A stretch of 5,616 nucleotides of DNA, taken from positions 1-5,616 of the forward strand of contig CAJQQJ010000154.1 of NCBI GenBank assembly GCA_905480445.1, written 5' to 3'. The stretch comes from an uncultured Alphaproteobacteria bacterium (GTDB lineage: Bacteria; Pseudomonadota; Alphaproteobacteria; UBA7985; CAJQQZ01). Below the pieces are notes generated by a model that saw only the letters and a list, made by a program, of their open reading frames with translations, did not search any database and was not told where the DNA came from. Every line of letters starts with the position of its first letter. The stretch's first letter is position 1. A program made the position numbers and the translations under genes. Below, piece after piece: positions 1 through 5,616 of this stretch.

Positions 1-1236
1 ATGGGTGAGGCGGCTGTTAACGCTGCCAAAGCTATCGGTTACCAGGGTGCAGGAACGGTTGAGTTTATCGCGGACGCCGAAGCTCTTCGCAAAGACACTG
101 GCTTCTATTTCATGGAAATGAACACCCGTCTTCAGGTCGAGCATCCAGTAACAGAAATGATCACTGGTGAAGACTTAGTAGAGTGGCAGTTGCTTGTTGC
201 TTCTGGTGAGAAGTTGCCGAAGAAACAAAGCGAGCTGTCCATCAATGGTCATGCCATTGAAACACGCCTCTACGCGGAAGATTCAGCGAATAATTTCATG
301 CCTTCTACAGGTCGACTTTGGGCGTGCAGTTTCCCAGAAAGCGATGCTTTCACAAGGGTTGATGCAGGCGTGCGCTGCGGCGATGAAGTGACCGCCTTCT
401 ATGACCCGATGATTGCGAAGTTGATCACACATGGCACTGACCGTGAATCAGCAAGACGGCGACATCTTGATTGCCTCGCCAAAGTATCAGTTGGCGGGAT
501 TAAAACTAATCTGCCGCTGCTTTCTCAAGTCATTAGTTCTCAAGGTTTCAAGCAGGGTCAGGTGACGACACATTTCCTCGCTGAAAATCCCGAGTTGTTG
601 GAAACGGGACAAAAGGTGGCGGCCTCTATTTGGGCGGCAGCAGCATTGATTGCCCAGGACACTCAGCAAAAAGAAATGATCGCAAAAAGACTAGGGAGTG
701 TTGATCCACATTCTCCTTGGTCGGCGACCGATAGCTGGCGGATAGATGGCAAGTCTTCAGCAACCTATGTCTTTGATTCTGAGGATGGGAACCTCAGCGT
801 CGAACTGTCGATGGACGAAGCAGTAATAATGGAACAAAGATTGCCGCTGAAGGATGTCTCGATTTCTGATGGCAAGCTTTCTGCCATAATCTCAGGTGAG
901 GTTATTGAAGCTTTGTTTTCTCACCAAGACGGATTGATTGAGATTGTTTCTAATGGACAGTTCTATCGGTTCGCTCTGTTTGATCCATTGAATCGCGGAG
1001 GCGACAATAAAGCCACCGGCGGTCTGTCAGCACCGATGCCAGGTTCAATCACATCGATGGCTGTCGTTGTAGGCCAGTCAGTTACAAAGGGTGACCATCT
1101 TCTCACAATGGAAGCGATGAAAATGGAAATTGCCATATCTGCCCCAAGTGACGGTACCATCGCTGCACTTCCTTTTGCCGTTGGTGATCAAGTAGAGCAG
1201 GGGCAAGCACTGGTTTCAATGGAGAGCAGTGAATGA
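1..1236 (+). CDS. mccA: Methylcrotonyl-CoA carboxylase biotin-containing alpha subunit, 3' part (5' end outside window)
   Basis: This is the C-terminal 411 residues of a biotin-dependent acyl-CoA carboxylase alpha chain, which carboxylates its own biotin using ATP and bicarbonate and passes the carboxyl group to 3-methylcrotonyl-CoA on the beta subunit (leucine degradation, cytoplasm). Residues 1-60 are the end of the biotin carboxylase ATP-grasp domain, with the EMNTRLQVEH block at 39-48. The biotin carboxylase C-terminal domain follows to about 195. A variable middle region (about 200-330) fits the subunit-contacting BT domain. The biotinyl domain ends the chain, with EAMKM at 371-375 and K374 as the biotinylated lysine. 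Family members are usually about 650-670 residues, so roughly 250 N-terminal residues are missing; the first Met is internal, and the gene is cut by the window edge rather than visibly broken. The assignment to methylcrotonyl-CoA rather than propionyl- or acetyl-CoA rests mainly on the adjoining HMG-CoA lyase gene, whose ATG overlaps this stop codon. An alternative symbol is liuD. Confidence 0.9.
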   Translation: MGEAAVNAAKAIGYQGAGTVEFIADAEALRKDTGFYFMEMNTRLQVEHPVTEMITGEDLVEWQLLVASGEKLPKKQSELSINGHAIETRLYAEDSANNFMPSTGRLWACSFPESDAFTRVDAGVRCGDEVTAFYDPMIAKLITHGTDRESARRRHLDCLAKVSVGGIKTNLPLLSQVISSQGFKQGQVTTHFLAENPELLETGQKVAASIWAAAALIAQDTQQKEMIAKRLGSVDPHSPWSATDSWRIDGKSSATYVFDSEDGNLSVELSMDEAVIMEQRLPLKDVSISDGKLSAIISGEVIEALFSHQDGLIEIVSNGQFYRFALFDPLNRGGDNKATGGLSAPMPGSITSMAVVVGQSVTKGDHLLTMEAMKMEIAISAPSDGTIAALPFAVGDQVEQGQALVSMESSE

Positions 1237-2144
1237 CCCAGTTGCCAAAGTCAGTACGCATCGTCGAGGTTGGCCCACGTGACGGCTTACAAAACGAGCC
1301 GGTCATGGTTTCGACGGAGGACAAGGTCACACTGATCGAATTGCTTGGAAAGTCAGGGCTGAAGAACATTGAAGCCGCAGCTTTTGTTTCGCCCAAATGG
1401 GTGCCGAGAATGGCAGATTCAGCCAAAGTCATGGAGCAGATAGAAAGGTTGCCGGGTGTAACCTATCCAGTGTTGACACCAAACAAGCGAGGGTTTGACG
1501 CCGCTGTTGCTGCCAATGCTCAAGAGATCGCTGTCTTTGGCGCCGTATCAGAAAGTTTTTCCAAGGCCAATGCCAACAGCAGTTTGGATGAGATCCTTAA
1601 CCGCGCCATACCAATGGTGGAGCAAGCCAAAGCCCATGGCATGAAAGCGCGTGGTTACATTTCTTGTTGTTTAGGTTGTCCCTACGAAGGCGACATAGAT
1701 CCGTTAAAGGTTTTGGATGTTGCTATTCAATTACGTGAGATGGGCTGCTTTGAGATTGTCGTCAGTGACACGATTGGAACAGGTACGCCACAGCAGGCTG
1801 CTGCCTTAATCGAACTGCTAGTACCTCGTATTCCAATCGAGGAGATAGCTGTTCATTTCCATGATACATACGGACAAGCATTGGCAAATGTTTATGCTTG
1901 CATGCAACTCGGTGTTTCGGTCGTTGATTCTTCTATCGCCGGTCTGGGCGGTTGCCCTTACGCAAAAGGTGCAGCAGGCAATCTCGCGACTGAAGACTTA
2001 CTCTACATGCTTGATGGACTAGGCATTGAAACAGGTGTTTCCATGGAACGCATTTTGGAGGCTACAGACTTCATATCCGGTGTTTTAGGCCGCCCACCTG
2101 CTTCTAAGACCGGTCAAGCATTGTTGAAAAAGAGAGAAGGCTAA
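1233..2144 (+). CDS. mvaB: Hydroxymethylglutaryl-CoA lyase
   Basis: The enzyme cleaves (S)-3-hydroxy-3-methylglutaryl-CoA into acetoacetate and acetyl-CoA, the last step of leucine breakdown. The 303 residues form one DRE-TIM (HMGL-like) barrel of normal bacterial length. Visible are the N-terminal VEVGPRDGLQNE block (11-22) with the R16-D17 pair, E47 and FVSPKWVPRMAD (51-62). The HFHDTYG metal-site stretch (208-214) has H208 and H210. The family signature GLGGCPYAKGAAGN (237-250) has the active-site cysteine C241 and N250. The residue before FVSPKW is Ala50, where many family members have Ser; this is a mild difference. Translation is coupled to the carboxylase gene: the ATG overlaps its TGA as ATGA, and GGAGAG at 1221-1226 is a good ribosome binding site six bases ahead. 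The equivalent name in liu operons is liuE. Function is clear from motifs and context. Confidence 0.96.
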   Translation: MTQLPKSVRIVEVGPRDGLQNEPVMVSTEDKVTLIELLGKSGLKNIEAAAFVSPKWVPRMADSAKVMEQIERLPGVTYPVLTPNKRGFDAAVAANAQEIAVFGAVSESFSKANANSSLDEILNRAIPMVEQAKAHGMKARGYISCCLGCPYEGDIDPLKVLDVAIQLREMGCFEIVVSDTIGTGTPQQAAALIELLVPRIPIEEIAVHFHDTYGQALANVYACMQLGVSVVDSSIAGLGGCPYAKGAAGNLATEDLLYMLDGLGIETGVSMERILEATDFISGVLGRPPASKTGQALLKKREG

Positions 2145-2147
2145 CCC

Positions 2148-3287
2148 ATGGATTTTTCTTTGGATGAAACTCAGGAGGCCATCTTGGAAATGGCGCAAGA
2201 CTTTGCCAACAATGAGATGGCCCCACACGCCAACGACTGGGATCAAAATAAAATCTTCCCCGAGGACGTTTTGAGGAAGGCGGCCAGCTTGGGTTTCGGT
2301 GGGATCTATTGCCAGGAAGAATTCGGCGGTTCCGCCTTATCTAGGTTGGACGCTGCTCTTATCTTTCAGGCTTTGTCTTCTGCTTGTCCATCAACTGCAG
2401 CTTACATTTCAATCCACAATATGTCAGCTTGGATGGTTGATAGTTTTGGTTCTGAGGAGCTGAGAGCTCGCGTTGTGCCTGACTTGATGACAATGAAGAC
2501 TTTCGCTTCCTATTGTTTGACCGAACCCGGTTCTGGTTCTGATGCAGCAGCGCTTAAAACCACGGCAGTTAAACAGGGCGACAATTACGTTTTAAACGGA
2601 ACCAAGGCCTTTATCTCCGGCGGCGGACGCAGTGATGTCTATGTTGTAATGGTTAGAACAGGAGGCGAGGGAGCTTCTGGCATTTCTACGTTGGTTGTTG
2701 AGAAAAACACACCTGGTCTCTCATTTGGTGCGCAAGAAAAAAAGATGGGCTGGAATTCTCAGCCGACTTCTCTAGTGATCTTTGAAGATTGTCATGTTCC
2801 AATTGCTAACCGCGTAGGCGAAGAAGGTGACGGCTTCAAGATCGCTATGAAAGGCCTTGATGGCGGGCGGACAAACATTGCGGCCTGTTCATTAGGTGGC
2901 GCAATGGGTTGTTTGGAAAAAGCAAAAGTCTACATGTCTGAGCGCAAACAATTCGGTAGGCAACTCAATCAGTTCCAAGCACTGCAATTCTCACTCGCAG
3001 ATATGGCCATTGATTTAGAGGCCTCTCGCTTGATGGTCTACCGTGCAGCGCAGGCCATTGATAGCGACGCGCCAGACAAGCCCCAGGTCTGTGCTATGGC
3101 AAAGAAGTTCGTTACAGACAGATGCTTTGACGTTGTGAACCAAGCCTTGCAGCTGCATGGTGGCTATGGCTATATCCAAGACTATGGCATTGAACGGATT
3201 TTGCGGGACCTTAGAGTTCATCAGATCCTGGAAGGTACAAACGAAATTATGCGCATGCTTGTCGCGCGCGATCTCATCAAGGACTAG
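2148..3287 (+). CDS. Acyl-CoA dehydrogenase, probably isobutyryl-CoA dehydrogenase
   Basis: This FAD flavoprotein oxidises a short branched acyl-CoA to its 2,3-enoyl-CoA and passes electrons to electron-transfer flavoprotein. Its 379 residues have the usual acyl-CoA dehydrogenase layout: an N-terminal helical domain to about 120, the middle beta domain starting at YCLTEPGSGSD (122-132), and a C-terminal helical domain from about 230. The latter contains RKQFGR (266-271), LHGGYGY (336-342) and ILEGTNEIMR (360-369). E362 in that last motif is the expected catalytic base, at the position used by medium/short-chain and isobutyryl-CoA dehydrogenases. The alternative base position of isovaleryl-CoA dehydrogenases (in the GLDGGR stretch, 236-241) carries no Glu, which argues against that enzyme. 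The closest remembered family is ACAD8-like isobutyryl-CoA dehydrogenase, and a 3-hydroxyisobutyrate dehydrogenase gene follows five bases downstream, so a valine role is likely. 2-Methylbutyryl-CoA could also be a substrate. AGAGAAGG at 2133-2140 is the ribosome binding site. Confidence 0.9.
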   Translation: MDFSLDETQEAILEMAQDFANNEMAPHANDWDQNKIFPEDVLRKAASLGFGGIYCQEEFGGSALSRLDAALIFQALSSACPSTAAYISIHNMSAWMVDSFGSEELRARVVPDLMTMKTFASYCLTEPGSGSDAAALKTTAVKQGDNYVLNGTKAFISGGGRSDVYVVMVRTGGEGASGISTLVVEKNTPGLSFGAQEKKMGWNSQPTSLVIFEDCHVPIANRVGEEGDGFKIAMKGLDGGRTNIAACSLGGAMGCLEKAKVYMSERKQFGRQLNQFQALQFSLADMAIDLEASRLMVYRAAQAIDSDAPDKPQVCAMAKKFVTDRCFDVVNQALQLHGGYGYIQDYGIERILRDLRVHQILEGTNEIMRMLVARDLIKD

Positions 3288-3292
3288 TACAG

Positions 3293-4171
3293 ATGGCAAC
3301 TATTGGATTTATCGGACTTGGCAACATGGGTGGCCCAATGGCGGCCAACCTCGTGAAAGCAGGACATCAGGTTAAGGGCTATGACTTGAGCCAAGCAGCT
3401 ATTGATCGCTTAGTTGAGGTTGGTGGCTCTGTGGCAAAAGACCTAAAGGATGCTGCGTCAGATGTCGAAATCCTTATCACTATGCTGCCTGCAGGTGAAC
3501 ATGTCCGTGAGGTCTATCAAAAGACAGTTCTCGAAGTTGCGAAATCTGGGAGCCTTTTGATTGATTGTTCGACCATTGATGTTGAATCTTCAAGAGAAGT
3601 CCATGCGCAGGCCTCAGTCGCTGGCATGGACATGCTCGACGCTCCAGTTTCCGGTGGTGTGACGGGTGCAGCTGCTGGAACCCTTGCCTTCATGTGCGGC
3701 GGTTCCGATAATGCATTTGAGCGGGCAAAACCTATTCTGGATGTCATGGGCGCAAACATTGTTCACGCAGGTGCCGCAGGTGATGGACAAGCCGCCAAGA
3801 TTTGCAACAACATGATGCTGGCTATTCAAATGCTCTCAGTCTGTGAGGGCTTCGCTTTGGCTGACAAGTTGGGTGTTGATCGTCAGAAACTTTTCGATAT
3901 TTCTGCCAAGGCATCTGGCCAATGTTGGTCTCTAACGACCTATTGCCCAGTTCCTGGTCCAGTTCCAACATCACCTTCCAATCGTGATTATCAGCCGGGT
4001 TTCACTGCGAACATGATGTTGAAAGATCTGCGTTTGGCAAACACTGCCAAAGCAGCCGTTGATGGCAACACGCCGCTCGGTGAACACGCTCTAGAACTCT
4101 ATGAAACCTTCGTTGAAGGCGGAGATGGTGAGACTGATTTTTCTGGTATCTTCAAAATGTTGCAGGGGTAA
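3293..4171 (+). CDS. mmsB: 3-hydroxyisobutyrate dehydrogenase
   Basis: This cytoplasmic enzyme of valine degradation oxidises 3-hydroxyisobutyrate to methylmalonate semialdehyde with NAD+. The 292-residue protein is of normal length. It opens with a Rossmann dinucleotide site, GLGNMGGPMAANL (8-20), with glycines G8, G10 and G13. The substrate-binding DAPVSGG is at 116-122. GQAAKICNN (165-173) holds the catalytic lysine K169. The C-terminal helical domain carries SGQCWSLTTYCPVPGPVPTSP (208-228), typical of true MmsB rather than of other beta-hydroxyacid dehydrogenases such as tartronate semialdehyde reductase, and MMLKDL with K244. It starts five bases after the acyl-CoA dehydrogenase stop. 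AAGGA at 3279-3283, inside the end of that gene, is the likely ribosome binding site. It is the last + strand gene of the operon and faces a convergent regulator gene 46 bases away. Confidence 0.96.
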   Translation: MATIGFIGLGNMGGPMAANLVKAGHQVKGYDLSQAAIDRLVEVGGSVAKDLKDAASDVEILITMLPAGEHVREVYQKTVLEVAKSGSLLIDCSTIDVESSREVHAQASVAGMDMLDAPVSGGVTGAAAGTLAFMCGGSDNAFERAKPILDVMGANIVHAGAAGDGQAAKICNNMMLAIQMLSVCEGFALADKLGVDRQKLFDISAKASGQCWSLTTYCPVPGPVPTSPSNRDYQPGFTANMMLKDLRLANTAKAAVDGNTPLGEHALELYETFVEGGDGETDFSGIFKMLQG

Positions 4172-4200
4172 AGCGCACTTCGAAGATCTTGCAGTAGCTA

Positions 4201-4230
4201 GGCGGCTTCTGAAAGACCTAACTTGCCGCC
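4201..4230. terminator. Weak stem-loop between convergent genes
   Basis: GGCGGC at 4201-4206 can pair with GCCGCC at 4225-4230 across an 18-base loop. It lies between the end of mmsB and the last codons of the minus-strand regulator, and the right arm falls inside the regulator coding sequence. No T-tract follows on either strand and the loop is large, so it is not a standard intrinsic terminator. It may help stop or protect transcripts from both sides. This is inference from position only. Confidence 0.2.
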
Positions 4231-4970
4231 ATCGCACGTAGAACCTCGTCGGTCTCAACATCTGTTGGGAAGAACAACTCGATTTTCACATCATCCAAAG
4301 TGATGTCTTCCGGGGTGCCAAATTGCGCGATTGTTGTGAAAAGCGACAGTCTTAGGTCTCCTACTTTGTAGATAGCTGGCAACACTGGTCCACTGCGCTC
4401 AGGTATAGCGTAAGAGGTTTGAGTGAGTTTATTGGCTGTTTCATCGAACAGGGTTATCCCTCCCTGAGAGGCGCTTTCAGTTCTCAGACGCACGGCTGTA
4501 TGGTGCGCTACTTCGGGCCAGTTCTCGACAAAGTCTGGTAGCGTCTCAGACAAAAGCAACTTTATGAGGCTGTCTCCGACTGTGACATCCAGCACACCAA
4601 AAAGTTGCTCAGCGACCGTGTTCATCTGAAGAACTTTCCACATTCTATCGATAGCGAAAGCCGGGTAGGGTGCGTGATTGGTCAGAGTATGGGAAAGGGC
4701 TGCGCGAATAGGAGCCATCTCTTCATCGTCCCAACTGCGCCTTGTGTAGCTGGGGGTATAACCCGCATTGGTCAACATAAGGTTTCGTGTCGCTAGGGGC
4801 AGGGACAGTGCTTCGCTCAAACGGGCAATCATTTCTCGGCTAGGCTGTGAACGTCCGGTTTCAAGAAACGATATATGGCGTGACGAAACTTCTGCCTCAA
4901 GTCACAGATCCAGTTGGCTTAGACGTCTTGCCTTCCGCCAAGTTTTGAGTGTTTCGGGAAAGTGGTTCAT
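4218..4970 (-). pseudogene. XRE-family regulator with MmyB-like ligand-binding domain, interrupted by an in-frame TGA
   Basis: Read on the minus strand from the ATG at 4970, the frame encodes a helix-turn-helix start, TLKTWRKARRLSQLDL, then a TGA stop (complement of 4902-4904). It resumes in the same frame with LEAEVSSRHISFLETGR and runs open to the stop at 4218, about 250 codons in all. The part after the TGA matches the second half of an XRE helix-turn-helix and then the PAS-like MmyB/MltR ligand-binding domain: HAPYPAFAIDRMWKVLQMN in the middle and FGTPEDITLDDVKIELFFP near the C-terminus. The only long open frame starts at an internal ATG at 4832 (204 residues) and would lack DNA binding; the ribosome site before it is weak. 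No other stop or frame shift is seen, so the lesion is either recent or a sequence error. Such regulators often control a divergently transcribed neighbour, here the small membrane protein gene at 5093. The ligand is unknown. Confidence 0.85.
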
Positions 4971-5002
4971 TGCAAGAGACTACACCATTGGTTTCTCTCA
5001 GT

Positions 5003-5023
5003 CACTTACCTGAAAGGTAATTG
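5003..5023. promoter_or_regulatory. Near-perfect palindrome, candidate operator of the divergent regulator
   Basis: The arms TTACCT (5006-5011) and AGGTAA (5015-5020) are perfect inverted repeats around a three-base centre GAA. After one mismatched pair the symmetry continues outward with CA (5003-5004) and TG (5022-5023). It lies 33 bases upstream of the regulator's ATG and about 70 bases upstream of the membrane protein's ATG. It also overlaps the candidate -35 box of the + strand promoter. Size, symmetry and position fit a dimeric helix-turn-helix operator; that the interrupted XRE regulator binds it is inference. Confidence 0.45.
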
Positions 5024-5048
5024 TTTTACGTCTCTGGTTCTGAATAAT
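5021..5048 (+). promoter_or_regulatory. Candidate sigma70-type promoter for the small membrane protein gene
   Basis: A -10-like AATAAT at 5043-5048 matches five of six positions of TATAAT. A -35-like TTGTTT at 5021-5026 lies 16 bases ahead and matches three of six positions. The -35 overlaps the right edge of the 5003-5023 palindrome, so a protein bound there could block RNA polymerase. The promoter is read by eye and is unproven. Confidence 0.35.
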
Positions 5049-5092
5049 GTGTTGAAAATCTCAAAGACAATTACTCAGCAAAGGATGACGAG

Positions 5093-5458
5093 ATGCTTTT
5101 TCTACGGACACTTACGAGCGTGATTTTGGCAATAATGATTGTCTATACTGTTGTGGTCGTTTCAGCTTATGGAGTTAACTTTTTCCCAGCATTCTTCAAC
5201 AACCTCTTTGCACTCACTTGGTCAGGTCAAATCACCTTGGACTTCATGTGGTTTCTTGCGCTTACTGCTTTGTGGGTTGCTTGGAGAAACCATTTCTCTG
5301 GCAAAGGATTGATACTTGCATTGGTTGCGGGCTTCGGCGGCATGTTGTTTCTTACACCCTATCTTTTGATTTTGACGTTCACGTCTGAAGGCAGTTTCGT
5401 TAAGCTTCTTTTGGGCAAGAAACGAGCGGCCAAGTTCGTCGAATCACACAGAGTTTGA
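5093..5458 (+). CDS. Small multi-pass membrane protein of unknown function
   Basis: The gene encodes 121 residues, strongly hydrophobic, with about three membrane segments: 6-27 (TSVILAIMIVYTVVVVSAYG region), about 48-65 (ITLDFMWFLALTALWVAW) and about 72-96. An aromatic-rich stretch, NFFPAFFNNLFALTW (29-43), lies between the first two and might be a re-entrant or interfacial helix. The short loop RNHFSGKG and the C-terminal tail KKRAAKFVESHR are both basic, so three clean spans would violate the positive-inside rule for one of them; topology is unresolved. An acidic residue, D50, sits at the start of the second segment. The general pattern recalls small DUF2834/DUF1475-type membrane proteins, but this is a loose resemblance and I assign no function. 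AAGGA at 5081-5085, seven bases before the ATG, supports this start. It is divergent from the interrupted XRE regulator and may be its target. Confidence 0.8.
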   Translation: MLFLRTLTSVILAIMIVYTVVVVSAYGVNFFPAFFNNLFALTWSGQITLDFMWFLALTALWVAWRNHFSGKGLILALVAGFGGMLFLTPYLLILTFTSEGSFVKLLLGKKRAAKFVESHRV

Positions 5459-5616
5459 TGTTGATTGTGTAGTTGAAGGACCAGTGTATCTCTCGTTGAG
5501 TTGAAACTTGTTTTCGGGCTTGGTTGAGAGTAGGCAACTATTCCTGACGATCAGCAGCAATCTGTGTTTTTGATCTTTGTTCTCCATGGGGTAACTGTAG
5601 GTCAGAAATCACGGAG

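Noticed and set aside
1103..1432. Minus-strand open frame of 109 codons across the carboxylase/lyase junction
   Set aside because: It is antisense to two clear genes, low in recognisable domain features, and explained by codon bias of the + strand genes.
2325..2336. GGCGG-TT-CCGCC hairpin-like sequence inside the acyl-CoA dehydrogenase gene
   Set aside because: It encodes the conserved EFGGSALS segment of the family and the two-base loop cannot form a stable hairpin of full length; coding constraint explains it.
3949..3970. Short tandem CAGTTCC repeat in mmsB
   Set aside because: It encodes the PVPGPVPT stretch conserved in 3-hydroxyisobutyrate dehydrogenases, so it is not a repeat element.
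4768..5013. Plus-strand open frame of 81 codons opposite the regulator's N-terminal part
   Set aside because: It lies antisense to the helix-turn-helix coding region, whose minus-strand frame has clear family motifs; no ribosome site or known domain.
5446..5589. Minus-strand open frame of 47 codons starting at an ATG at 5589
   Set aside because: No Shine-Dalgarno site, low-complexity Ser/Thr/Asn-rich product without recognisable features, and it overlaps the end of the membrane protein gene.
5530..5616. Plus-strand frame open to the window edge with a possible GTG start, and CGGAG at the very end that could be a ribosome site for a gene beyond the window
   Set aside because: Too short to judge; no ribosome site before the GTG, and no start codon is visible after the CGGAG.

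Overview
The window looks like chromosomal DNA from a proteobacterium, most likely an alphaproteobacterium of moderate GC (around 50 % by eye). The evidence is the protein sequences of the branched-chain amino acid catabolic genes, the tight gene packing and ordinary Shine-Dalgarno sites. TGA is used as a normal stop codon and Trp is encoded by TGG. I cannot name the genus.

Left part (1-4171, + strand) is a compact catabolic operon of four genes with almost no space between them. They are the 3' part of the biotin-carrying alpha subunit of methylcrotonyl-CoA carboxylase (its 5' end lies outside the window), hydroxymethylglutaryl-CoA lyase, an isobutyryl-CoA dehydrogenase-type acyl-CoA dehydrogenase, and 3-hydroxyisobutyrate dehydrogenase. 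The first two belong to the end of leucine degradation (3-methylcrotonyl-CoA to 3-methylglutaconyl-CoA; HMG-CoA to acetoacetate plus acetyl-CoA). The last two belong to valine degradation (isobutyryl-CoA to methacrylyl-CoA; 3-hydroxyisobutyrate to methylmalonate semialdehyde). The enzymes linking these steps (methylglutaconyl-CoA hydratase, methacrylyl-CoA hydratase, 3-hydroxyisobutyryl-CoA hydrolase, methylmalonate semialdehyde dehydrogenase) and the carboxylase beta subunit are not in the window.

Middle part (4172-4970): after a 46-base convergent gap there is a minus-strand gene for an XRE-family regulator with a MmyB-like ligand-binding domain. Its reading frame is continuous with the expected helix-turn-helix upstream, but an in-frame TGA at 4904-4902 interrupts the helix-turn-helix. 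As it stands the gene is broken: only a 204-residue ligand-binding part remains open from an internal ATG.

Right part (4971-5616): a 122-base divergent intergenic region carries a near-perfect 21-base palindrome overlapping a plausible sigma70-type promoter. It is followed by a + strand gene for a 121-residue membrane protein of unknown function. The last 158 bases hold no gene I can support.

Overall this is mostly ordinary metabolic DNA. The points worth a second look are the interrupted regulator and the palindrome between it and the small membrane protein gene.
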